64,000 nucleotides of DNA from an uncultured Lachnospiraceae bacterium (GTDB lineage Bacteria > Bacillota > Clostridia > Lachnospirales > Lachnospiraceae), in the NCBI GenBank assembly GCA_910578085.1, contig CAJTPM010000001.1, positions 152,176 to 216,175 on the forward strand. The letters run 5' to 3'. The translations under genes were made by a program, and so were the position numbers. The notes below the pieces were generated by a model. That model saw only the letters and a list, made by a program, of their open reading frames with translations, ran no database searches and had not been told where the DNA came from. Of this stretch, positions 52,209-60,110 are shown piece after piece (positions within the stretch are counted from its first letter, which is position 1; each line of letters begins with the position of its first letter).

Positions 52209-53108
52209 TCAGCTTCCGCTTCTGTTCTCCTGTCCATGGTACGGATTCACGTGTACCATACAGTGCTTCACTGCCGGAAATTCCCGTTCGATCGCCACAT
52301 GCACGCGCTCCGCTATATCGTGGCTCTCTTCCAGAGATTTTCTTCCGTCTGCTGAAAACTCCACATCCACGTAGATCTTATCTCCGAAAAGTCTGGTTTT
52401 CATGTCATCAATATCGATCACACCCTCTTCTCTCCGCACAGCCTCTTTCATCTGCTCCATCAGCTCATCCGGGCAGGATTTATCCACCATCTTATCCATG
52501 GCATCCCGAAAAATATCAAACGCCGCCTTTTCTATAAACAGGCAGATCGCCACACTGGCCGCCGTATCAAGTACCGGATAGCCCATTCTTGCACCGAATA
52601 TACCAACAAACGCGCCCACAGAAGACAGCGCATCGGAACGATGATGCCATGCATCTGCCATTAGCGCCCCGGAATTTATCTTTTTTGCCGCCGCCCTCGT
52701 ATACCAGTACATCCATTCCTTCACCGCAATGGAAACCACAGCGGCAATCAGGGCAAGCATACCCGGCACTGCCAGCTTTTCATAATTGCCGTCTGCAATC
52801 TTCCTGATCCCGCTTATACCGATCCCACCGCCGGTGAGTGCTAGTATCGCTGCCAGCAGAAGAGACGCCATACATTCCATGCGCTCATGCCCATACTGAT
52901 GATCCGCGTCCGATTTCTTTCCTGACATGGCAACGCCCACGATTACAATGATCGTGCTGAAAACATCCGACGCGGAATGTACCGCGTCGGAGATCATCGC
53001 GCCTGAGGAGGACAAAATACCTGCCACCAGCTTTAAAAAAGACAGGATCAGGTTCACCGCTATACTGACTGCCGACACTTTATATGCCAGGTTGTGTTCC
53101 CGTTTCAT
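52209..53108 (-). CDS. Cation diffusion facilitator (zinc/cobalt/iron efflux)
   Basis: A 299-residue CDF protein: six helices with the metal site ISDAVHSASDVF in helix 2 and DAWHHRSDAL in helix 5 (Asp/His and His/Asp pairs), and a C-terminal cytoplasmic ferredoxin-like domain ending in HVNPYHG. It exchanges divalent metal for protons. I choose the ATG at 53108 (MKREHNLAYKV; GGAGGG and GGAAGA upstream) over the longer open frame, which would run into the upstream fragment. Confidence 0.95.
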   Translation of the reverse strand: MKREHNLAYKVSAVSIAVNLILSFLKLVAGILSSSGAMISDAVHSASDVFSTIIVIVGVAMSGKKSDADHQYGHERMECMASLLLAAILALTGGGIGISGIRKIADGNYEKLAVPGMLALIAAVVSIAVKEWMYWYTRAAAKKINSGALMADAWHHRSDALSSVGAFVGIFGARMGYPVLDTAASVAICLFIEKAAFDIFRDAMDKMVDKSCPDELMEQMKEAVRREEGVIDIDDMKTRLFGDKIYVDVEFSADGRKSLEESHDIAERVHVAIEREFPAVKHCMVHVNPYHGQENRSGS

Positions 53109-53193
53109 TCTTCCAAATATCCCTCCAGAATAAGTTATTCTTATCAAAATACACTGCTCTTCCCATTCTGTCAAGAGATTAGGGAACATAACT

Positions 53194-53640
53194 TTAGTTA
53201 GCATTTTCTACCTCGGGCAGTTTTATTTCCGTTACCCTTTTCCATTCCTTTGTCCCCTCTACTTTATATACTTCGCTGCGATTTTTCGAGAGAAATCTTG
53301 TCAGTTCATAACAGTTGATCCAGATCTCATTGTTGCTCTCTTTCTGGGATTCATCGAACACCAGCTCCAGACCGAAATGCAGGTGCACTGTCTCGATATT
53401 ATTGACATTCTCCTTTGCACTGTAACCGGTATGCCCCATATAGCCGATCACATCCCCCGCCGAAACGATATCTCCCTCTTTCAGGTTTTCCGCATAGGGG
53501 TAGTTCTGCCGCAGATGGGCATAATAATAGTATCGCTTCTTATCAAAGCTGCGGATGCCTATGCGCCAGCCGCCGTACTGGTTCCAGCCCAATGCCTCCA
53601 CATAGCCGGATTCGGTGGCGATAATTGGTGTACCAATAGG
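53194..53640 (-). pseudogene. M23 (LytM) peptidase, 3' fragment cut by prophage insertion
   Basis: The visible part is the C-terminal two thirds of an M23 domain and its tail: GTPIIATESGYVEALGWNQYGGWRIGIRS, YYYYAHLRQ, GYMGHTGY and the last zinc ligands in VHLHFGLEL. The first zinc ligands (the HxxxD motif) and all N-terminal parts should lie before GTPIIA, but the DNA there is a phage terminator and then the endolysin gene. The open frame runs a further 45 codons into this phage DNA without similarity. The gene's 5' part is expected at the far end of the prophage, outside the window. Confidence 0.8.
53624..53640. other. Candidate attachment-site junction of the prophage
   Basis: ATTGGT-GT-ACCAAT (53624-53637), a 6-base dyad with a 2-base centre, lies exactly where M23 coding similarity begins and phage sequence ends. 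The core cannot be fixed without the other prophage end. Confidence 0.4.
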
Positions 53641-53670
53641 AATAAAAAACAGAATGCTTGAGCATCCTGT
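53641..53670 (-). terminator. Terminator of the phage lysis genes
   Basis: On the minus strand ACAGGATGCT and AGCATTCTGT pair (one G-U) and are followed by TTTTTT-ATT; it lies 28 bases after the endolysin stop and is the last phage element before host DNA. Confidence 0.85.
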
Positions 53671-53698
53671 GACTGGTAATGCTACCACACTATATCTT

Positions 53699-54535
53699 TT
53701 AGATCGCAATCCTCTTCTCATTCCTTCCGAGCTGGATATAATGCAGATAATACGCCGGCAGGTTATCGCCGAAGGCATTCTGCAGATCAGGGTATCGTGC
53801 CCGATATGCTCTCACATTGAATGAATCAATAGCCTGCCTTCCCTCTCTCATGCCGTGTGCGATAAAGTGATTGAACAGTTGCGCCCTGTCATTACCAAAT
53901 GCGGCTTTCAGATCACTGTATCGGTCACTGTAATATTTTGTTTCAAAGACCGGCGCATAGTCCAGCCCGCCATATATGCAGCTTCCGCTTGCTGGTCCAG
54001 CCGGCAGCGTCGTCCCGGCAATTCTTCTTTTGACAGCTTCCCACTTTGTATTATCGACATAGTATGCCGGACACTTTTTTCCAGTTACATCAAAATGTCT
54101 GATTACCCTATCGATGGGTATATTGTACTTTTTCATCAGTACCCGCGTCAACAGGATGGCGTTCTCCAGAGTCTTTTCCGTCACATCATACTTTCCGTTC
54201 CTGACGACATCGCACAGTTCGATGCTGATGCTGTTTGCATTTGTCGCAATTTTATAGAATTTTGCACCTCCGGTCTTTTTGTAGTCAGAATACCTGCTAC
54301 CGCCAACCGAATATGCTGTATAATCATCCGGTACAGACACGGTTACGGAATCATCATCCACAAAGTAATGGGCTGATGTCTTTGTGATGTTTTTCCTGAA
54401 ATAGTTCCCGCTGGCTTCGTCTGTCGCCCCGTCAGATGCTGTGTAATGCCAGATAATATATCTTATCTTTGACACACTCCTGCGGGATCCATAGTTTGAT
54501 CTGTGGGCGTAGTTTATTTTTGTTTTATATGCCAT
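53699..54535 (-). CDS. Phage endolysin: N-acetylmuramoyl-L-alanine amidase with two wall-binding repeats
   Basis: Residues about 15-160 are an Amidase_2/PGRP domain (IIWHYTASDGA with the first zinc His, SIELCDVVRNGKYD, HFDVTGKKCPAYYVD with the others). After a linker come two repeats of about 45 residues (KYYSDRYSDLKAAFGNDRAQLFNHFIAHGMREGR and VRAYRARYPDLQNAFGDNLPAYYLHYIQLGRNE), which should bind the cell wall. The ATG at 54535 has AAGGGGG upstream. It cleaves between MurNAc and L-Ala at the end of the phage cycle. Confidence 0.93.
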   Translation of the reverse strand: MAYKTKINYAHRSNYGSRRSVSKIRYIIWHYTASDGATDEASGNYFRKNITKTSAHYFVDDDSVTVSVPDDYTAYSVGGSRYSDYKKTGGAKFYKIATNANSISIELCDVVRNGKYDVTEKTLENAILLTRVLMKKYNIPIDRVIRHFDVTGKKCPAYYVDNTKWEAVKRRIAGTTLPAGPASGSCIYGGLDYAPVFETKYYSDRYSDLKAAFGNDRAQLFNHFIAHGMREGRQAIDSFNVRAYRARYPDLQNAFGDNLPAYYLHYIQLGRNEKRIAI

Positions 54536-54584
54536 AATCCCCCTTTCTACTCTCTCTTCTATAACCAATGTAAGGAGAGGGCAA

Positions 54585-55070
54585 CTATTCGCCCCCTCTG
54601 TCTTTTGTATCAATAGTTCCCTGTTTCTGCTCTCCCAGCTCCTCAACCTGTGATTTTATATTTCGGGTAAGCTTTTCTAAAAATGCCGGCAGTTCCACTT
54701 CCATATCCTTTATGTTCTCCAGAATACTGATGATCTCATTGCAGATGATCCATATGGCAACAATACAAGCCACCAGGAATGTAAACGGAAGTGCTATGCC
54801 AATCGTTTCAGAAGCGTATTTCAGCAGCACATCGATGATTGCCCCGACCGCCACCAAAAGCCACATACAGACTTTTTTCATGATACCTCTCATCGATTTG
54901 TAGGAGCTGATATTCTCGCCTCTGAATTTACATGCCATCAGGCCTGTCCCATAATCGATCAGATTGCTGAGTACCATCAGCCCTATTGGGACCGCCAGTA
55001 TGCCCAAGATTGAAGTAAAAAAAGAAGAGACTGCCGTCACAGTCCCTTTTACAATATTTTCATTTTTCAT
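54585..55070 (-). CDS. Phage holin (holin_4/TcdE-like family)
   Basis: A 161-residue protein with three hydrophobic segments, LGILAVPIGLMVLSNLIDYGTGLMACKF (the DYxTG motif of the phage_holin_4 family), WLLVAVGAIIDVLL and FTFLVACIVAIWIICNEIISILENI, then an acidic C-terminal tail. It should open the membrane for the endolysin encoded directly after it. Confidence 0.92.
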   Translation of the reverse strand: MKNENIVKGTVTAVSSFFTSILGILAVPIGLMVLSNLIDYGTGLMACKFRGENISSYKSMRGIMKKVCMWLLVAVGAIIDVLLKYASETIGIALPFTFLVACIVAIWIICNEIISILENIKDMEVELPAFLEKLTRNIKSQVEELGEQKQGTIDTKDRGGE

Positions 55071-55153
55071 TATAATCCTTCCTTTCTCGTGTTGTCTATT
55101 TCCCTGCCTTACACCGCCGATCGGGCGGATCCCTTACAGCACCTATACACTTA

Positions 55154-56308
55154 CTATCCATTATTCCCTGATTCCCCGCTTTCCAGAGCCGCAATTCTTT
55201 CCTCTAATGCTGCATATCGTTCATCCGTATACTTCTTTGAATCTAAAAGTGCCTTTTTAGCTGAGATTGCCTGAACAATTATAACTTCCTCATTATTTGT
55301 TTCAACACTTGATTTCAGTATCACTCCCTGATTCCCAAATATGTACAGCTGCCCAAACGCCTTTGTGATGCAGTTCATCGTCAGTTCCGGGGCTATCTCA
55401 ATCATATCGTCCAGGGTTTTATCTGCAATACTTTCGCCCTTTTTGACGATCAACATTTCATGATTGTTTATAAATATCTGACAATTATTAAAATAAACGC
55501 CGTCAACAAATGCAAAATTTTTCTCGCTGCTCATCACCATACATTCATCCGAATTTGTGATTTTATATAAGTTATAATAGCTGACGAAATTCATGATATA
55601 TAACTCATCTTTACATTCAAAAACTTTTGTATTTGCTCTTACTGTTATATTAGTCGTATAATCATTCGTAGTTATTGTGTCCCCACTGATTCTTCTGATG
55701 TAATAACTGGATGTCCCCATTCTTGGTTCCTCAACTACAGCAATAATATCTCTCGAATTTTTTGCCATGTTATATTGGAGATAGTTGCTGTCCTGCTCCG
55801 ATTCCCATTGATCTTCCAGATTTCCGACACAGATATATGTTTTTGATGTAGAAGACTGTATGTTTCCAATTACTATATATTTCCCATTTTTGGGATAGAC
55901 AAGAAAATATTCTGATGCATTGCCGTTCTTACTCTCAATCTGCTTTTTCTCATACACCGTAAAGTCTGATGTAACAACTATCAGCCCCGACTGTATTTCC
56001 CTACTTGTTCCATCACTCAATTCTCTGCTCTCTTTATAGCTTCCTGCGAGAACAAACCTGCTGCCATCCCAATCGATATCATTTAATTTACAATCCTCAT
56101 ATTCCAGCATATACGTCTGCCAGGCCTCACCATCCGTAGTATATACTATGCTTCCGTCAACGGTTATTCCTACCAGATATCCGTTTTTATAAATAGCTTT
56201 TACAAAATCTGCAGAAACTCCGGACTGCATCTGTATCCAGTTAAAATCTTCAACTTCCGTTACAATTGCACTTTCTGACAATGTTGTTATATTTGTTTTT
56301 CCCAGCAT
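55154..56308 (-). CDS. Phage surface protein, probably propeller-like fibre with coiled-coil end
   Basis: No firm family match. The 384 residues are mainly short strands with the pattern of a beta propeller (GYLVGITVDGSIVYTTDGEAWQTYM; FGQLYIFGNQGVILKS), ending in a coiled coil (SKKYTDERYAALEERIAALESG). Such proteins in siphophages sit at the tail tip and contact the host surface. It follows the BppU-like gene by two bases and precedes the holin. The DNA is markedly AT-rich. Confidence 0.7.
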   Translation of the reverse strand: MLGKTNITTLSESAIVTEVEDFNWIQMQSGVSADFVKAIYKNGYLVGITVDGSIVYTTDGEAWQTYMLEYEDCKLNDIDWDGSRFVLAGSYKESRELSDGTSREIQSGLIVVTSDFTVYEKKQIESKNGNASEYFLVYPKNGKYIVIGNIQSSTSKTYICVGNLEDQWESEQDSNYLQYNMAKNSRDIIAVVEEPRMGTSSYYIRRISGDTITTNDYTTNITVRANTKVFECKDELYIMNFVSYYNLYKITNSDECMVMSSEKNFAFVDGVYFNNCQIFINNHEMLIVKKGESIADKTLDDMIEIAPELTMNCITKAFGQLYIFGNQGVILKSSVETNNEEVIIVQAISAKKALLDSKKYTDERYAALEERIAALESGESGNNG

Positions 56309-56310
56309 AT

Positions 56311-57111
56311 TTAAGACCTCCTGACAAGTATATTGGCGGTTAATTCATCCATAATATCAATAGAGCTTGTTAGTTCCATATATCCATCATGCGCCACTGG
56401 CATGATCAGCGCTTTTGAAGCAAGTTCAAAAGAATATTCATCAAAATAAACGTCACACAGAGAATTGGCTGTAATGGCGTCATTTTCAATCCTGCAAACT
56501 TTATTCACAAATTTTATTGGAACATCTCTGATAATGATCTCACGATTTTGTATCTCTTTTGCCAGATTTGTATAGTTGATTATCCGGTCCTCTATCAGAT
56601 CCAGTCTCTCACTGATCTCCTCCACATCAAAGGCATTTAAAGTCTCCAGGATGTTGTTTTGTTCTGTCATCACAGTATTAAACTGGGCCGCTGTCTTCTC
56701 ATACTGCCCCATCAGGTCAGCAATCCGCTGGTACTGCGCTATAATCGCCAGAAATACATCATCCGTCGGCTCCGTAGATACGTTCCCGCCGGAAATAGCA
56801 CCCTCTTTGATATCGATTGTGCATAGCGTGGATGTGACTACAGCGGTATCCTTAATGCCGAACACCCCAATATACATGCGCCCTGCCCGCGCCATCGCCG
56901 CCGCAGGAATCATACAAGTATCATCGTTCCCCAGCACTGCGTACTGCACATTTGCTTGGTCCTGGTAGAATACGCCCGTTTTGGTAAATCCATCCCATGA
57001 TTCATCAAATATGAATTTACAGGAATCAAAATTACTGTCTCCTGAAGCAATGATTTCCTGATTCTGAATAGTCAGGAGCTGTTTCTCCAATAATAATTTT
57101 ATCTGTGCCAT
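56311..57111 (-). CDS. Phage baseplate protein, BppU-like
   Basis: A 266-residue protein. The N-terminal about 110 residues (LLLEKQLLTIQNQEIIASGDSNFDSCKFIFDESWDGFTKTGVFY ... CMIPAAAMARAGRMYIGVFGI) match the domain found at the start of many baseplate upper proteins in Firmicutes phages. A central coiled coil (IIAQYQRIADLMGQYEKTAAQFN...ERLDLIEDRI) and a C-terminal strand domain follow. It is likely a trimeric connector between the tail tip and the receptor-binding protein. Confidence 0.75.
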   Translation of the reverse strand: MAQIKLLLEKQLLTIQNQEIIASGDSNFDSCKFIFDESWDGFTKTGVFYQDQANVQYAVLGNDDTCMIPAAAMARAGRMYIGVFGIKDTAVVTSTLCTIDIKEGAISGGNVSTEPTDDVFLAIIAQYQRIADLMGQYEKTAAQFNTVMTEQNNILETLNAFDVEEISERLDLIEDRIINYTNLAKEIQNREIIIRDVPIKFVNKVCRIENDAITANSLCDVYFDEYSFELASKALIMPVAHDGYMELTSSIDIMDELTANILVRRS

Positions 57112-57124
57112 AATACTCCCTTTC

Positions 57125-57757
57125 TTAAGATATTTTGCACTCCATCAGAAATTTATTCCAGGATACTTTGCATGCGTTGTTGTAAGAATTGTAACATCTC
57201 AGAGATGCTCCTATACTTGTAATCTGGCTTACATTTGTCATTTCTGTTCCTTGTATCTCGACGGAAAATTCTTTATTACTATGCTGTGTATTTCCACTGA
57301 TTCTATATACATCTTTTCTGTATTCTTTTAAGGTTGGAAAATCCGGAAATTCCGCACCAAGTACCAAATAACATTCTCTATAGTTGATTCCATTTGTTGG
57401 TGATATATTATACAAAGATGTTTCTGTGATCGTGACTTTTATATTTTTAATATCAGTAATTTTTATTGGTTCCGGCAAAATGTATTTTGTGCCTGCTATT
57501 GGACTGCTGCCGTTATTAACAAAATGTATGTATGTCCCCCCAAAGTCTAAATTCACAATATACGGCAAAATTATACCAGAAGATCCTCCGCACTTAAAAG
57601 GGATCACTGCATCAGCACCTGTCTCTGCATCCGTCACCACATATCCCGGTTTCCCTTCTGCGTCCTTTCCGAACCTTATGCCGCCATTTACCTGAATTAT
57701 CTTTTCTGACAGCTCTGCATCCGTCAGTCTTACTTTTCCCAAATCTGCCTGCGCCAT
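57125..57757 (-). CDS. Phage structural protein, unknown
   Basis: A 210-residue protein I cannot place. The start (ADLGKVRLTDAELSEKIIQVNGGIRFGKDAEGKPGYVVTDAETGADAVIPFKCGGSSG) resembles short N-terminal modules shared by tail-tip and fibre proteins of Clostridia phages; the rest looks like a beta-rich domain. It lies three bases after the tail-associated lysin gene and is translated with the fibre cluster. Confidence 0.7.
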   Translation of the reverse strand: MAQADLGKVRLTDAELSEKIIQVNGGIRFGKDAEGKPGYVVTDAETGADAVIPFKCGGSSGIILPYIVNLDFGGTYIHFVNNGSSPIAGTKYILPEPIKITDIKNIKVTITETSLYNISPTNGINYRECYLVLGAEFPDFPTLKEYRKDVYRISGNTQHSNKEFSVEIQGTEMTNVSQITSIGASLRCYNSYNNACKVSWNKFLMECKIS

Positions 57758-57760
57758 GTA

Positions 57761-59488
57761 TTATCCCTCCATTTCGTAGATAAGATGCCCGTTTCCATCA
57801 ATATAAAAATTATCCGCCTGTGCCTCTGTGTCTGAATTCATCCACAAATGCCCATCTTCCCTGATTTCAAATGCAAACAGTCCTGAACTGCCGGGCGAAT
57901 CTCCACCACCGGAACTGCCAGGGTTTCCTTTTTCCCCTCTGGGAATCACAAAGTTCAGAACAGCCGCCTGTGTGGTTCCGACATTTTCGACCACCGCCTG
58001 TGTCCCCGGCTCCCCTGTTTTCACAATTCCGACCTGCACTGTCGCTGCAGCTCCCGCTTCCCCCTGTGCCTGCTGCCCGGTGTCTTCATCACCTATAAAC
58101 CAGTTTCCGCTCTCACCGATAATGGGCACCTTCCCATCCACCCCATCACTTCCCTTCAAAGACGAAAGCCATTCTTCCTGCGTACCGATAAACCCGTTAT
58201 TTACCGCTATCTCAAAGGCAGATAACCCATCTCTTCCATCCGCACCGTCTTTCCCATCTGCACCACTTGGAATCTGCGCCACCGCCTGATCCACAATCCT
58301 TTCAACCTCTTCTGTCTTCGAGTAATCTGCAAGAAGTTCTTCCGTCTTTTCCTCCGATATGTAACCTGCATCATTCTCAAAAGAACTGATATTTTTAGGG
58401 ACTGCTGCCGGCGCAACGATACCACTTTTATCTGACAGTACCCGCCTGCTTGCCCCCAGATAGAATATAGAATTTTGCGGGGCTGCAATACAAATCTGTG
58501 CTTTACTGAGCAGATACTTCCCATTTATCCCGTGTGGCCTGCTCACTACCGGCACATACTCACATATATTCAACGCTTCAATATCCGGATCCGTCAGATT
58601 TAGATCCACTGCTTTTATCTCATAGGTTTCCTTCAATGTGATAAAAGAACCGTATAGCTTATCCTTTGCCTTTTTCAGCAGATTCTCCGGCAATGTCACA
58701 TCCGTCCAGACAGATTCATCCTCCGGTGCATAAATGATCCCGTATTCTTCAGCCTTTTCTTCGTTGATAAGATATTTTTTGCCGTCGTTTACAGAAGATA
58801 TATCGATCTTTATGCCGTCTATCCCCGCTCCAATTGGCCTGATCGCTGTATAAGTCTCCGTTGCATCCCTCTCAGATGACATATCTATCATATTCCTTGC
58901 AAACTCTATGCTCTGTTTTGAAACAGTATCATAATCCGAAAGCCAGTCAATATAATCTCCATCCTTTTCATACCGTATCCTGATATGCCCGCCCAGAGAA
59001 GATTTAAAACACTTATCCTTCAGGGCATTCCAGGAATTCAGAACACTTTCACTGCTTCGGACAATATAATCGTTGTTGTCGACCACCGTTATGATTCCTA
59101 CCTTGAACTGCTGCCAATCCATCACCTGTGCATTATGGTTTTCAATAATCATCCTGAACAGTTCCACCGGACTTCCGGAAAAGGAAAAGGGCTCTATATA
59201 AGAATCGTTCAAAAAGGTCAGTTTCCCTTCCGCTTCCACAGCTTTTCCGTTGTAAAAATCCTTCTTATCCGAGATTACCCTTCCCCTGAACAGGGTCATA
59301 CCATCCCTGACCACAGACAGGAGTGGATACAGCTTCTTTATTGTATGGTAATTCAGGTTGTCCTCATAGATTTTAAAAGAAAGGCGCCCCGCCCCGTTAT
59401 CCTCAAGGGTCAGCTTAGGATCCACTAATTTCAAATAGGGGTTCCGTGGGTGATAGATCTGCCGTTCTCCATTTTTTATGATAATCAT
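57761..59488 (-). CDS. Tail-associated lysin / prophage tail protein (Tal) with collagen-like segment
   Basis: Residues about 1-330 match the prophage tail endopeptidase/Gp18-type Tal core (LTLEDNGAGRLSFKIYEDNLNYHTIKKLYPLLSVVRDGMTLFRGRVISDKKDF). A coiled segment and then a GADGKDGADGRDGLSAFEIAV collagen-like stretch with NNGFIGTQEEWLSSLKG follow, a common fibre-docking motif, and a Gly/Ser hinge before the end. It forms the trimeric tail tip plug. Its ATG overlaps the Dit stop as ATGA. Confidence 0.88.
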   Translation of the reverse strand: MIIIKNGERQIYHPRNPYLKLVDPKLTLEDNGAGRLSFKIYEDNLNYHTIKKLYPLLSVVRDGMTLFRGRVISDKKDFYNGKAVEAEGKLTFLNDSYIEPFSFSGSPVELFRMIIENHNAQVMDWQQFKVGIITVVDNNDYIVRSSESVLNSWNALKDKCFKSSLGGHIRIRYEKDGDYIDWLSDYDTVSKQSIEFARNMIDMSSERDATETYTAIRPIGAGIDGIKIDISSVNDGKKYLINEEKAEEYGIIYAPEDESVWTDVTLPENLLKKAKDKLYGSFITLKETYEIKAVDLNLTDPDIEALNICEYVPVVSRPHGINGKYLLSKAQICIAAPQNSIFYLGASRRVLSDKSGIVAPAAVPKNISSFENDAGYISEEKTEELLADYSKTEEVERIVDQAVAQIPSGADGKDGADGRDGLSAFEIAVNNGFIGTQEEWLSSLKGSDGVDGKVPIIGESGNWFIGDEDTGQQAQGEAGAAATVQVGIVKTGEPGTQAVVENVGTTQAAVLNFVIPRGEKGNPGSSGGGDSPGSSGLFAFEIREDGHLWMNSDTEAQADNFYIDGNGHLIYEMEG

Positions 59489-60108
59489 ATCAGTTCTCCC
59501 TCTCTGTATTCCAGTCTGATAGTTCCCCGCCCTGATACTTTCAGCCTGTTCATTCCGTTCTGGAAAGTAATTTCCGGTATTTCGTACACTCCGGTTTCCA
59601 GAGAAAATCTGATGCCTTCATAGCTGACAGCAATACTGCCCTTAACCGTTATAACCGGCATGACCGGCATTCTTTTACTGAACAGAATAATTTCTTTCGC
59701 TCCGTTTATTTCCTCCTCATGAACCAGCAATTTTTTCATCTTATAGGGTTTTACTTTTGCTTTCATACACAATTCATAGATATTTCCAGTCTGCTTTTCA
59801 CTGGTAACGGATACCCTTCCCTCATAATAAAATTCCGGTTCTCTATCCAGAACAATCTTCATACGGTTCCCGTGCAGATCATTTTTCATTTGTTCTTTTT
59901 TATCCGGATCAAACAAAGTAAATTTGAAATCAATTTCTCCGTCCTCGAATACCACACCGCCTACCGCTTCCGTCAGATCAATAGATGAATTTCCGCCTGC
60001 TATGTCCACATAATTCTCTTTGACCGACGGCGGTGTTATCCGGGCATAATTCATAACGGCTCCGTAATCATCCTTTGAGCGTTTATCACCAAATGCCGCT
60101 CCATACAC
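59485..60108 (-). CDS. Distal tail protein (Dit-like)
   Basis: I start at the GTG at 60108: AAGGAGG lies 8 bases upstream, and the product then begins MYGAAFGDKRSKDDYGAVMN, the usual Dit N terminus, with VDIAGGNSSIDLTEAVGG next. An upstream ATG at 60144 would overlap the tape-measure gene by 34 bases. The 207-residue protein should form the hexameric hub between tail tube and tip. It follows the tape measure by two bases and overlaps the Tal start. Confidence 0.88.
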   Translation of the reverse strand: MYGAAFGDKRSKDDYGAVMNYARITPPSVKENYVDIAGGNSSIDLTEAVGGVVFEDGEIDFKFTLFDPDKKEQMKNDLHGNRMKIVLDREPEFYYEGRVSVTSEKQTGNIYELCMKAKVKPYKMKKLLVHEEEINGAKEIILFSKRMPVMPVITVKGSIAVSYEGIRFSLETGVYEIPEITFQNGMNRLKVSGRGTIRLEYREGELI

Positions 60109-60110
60109 TG

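Noticed and set aside
53194..53778. An intact 194-residue M23 peptidase
   Set aside because: The first 45 codons are phage terminator and endolysin DNA in a shifted frame and the HxxxD zinc motif is absent.
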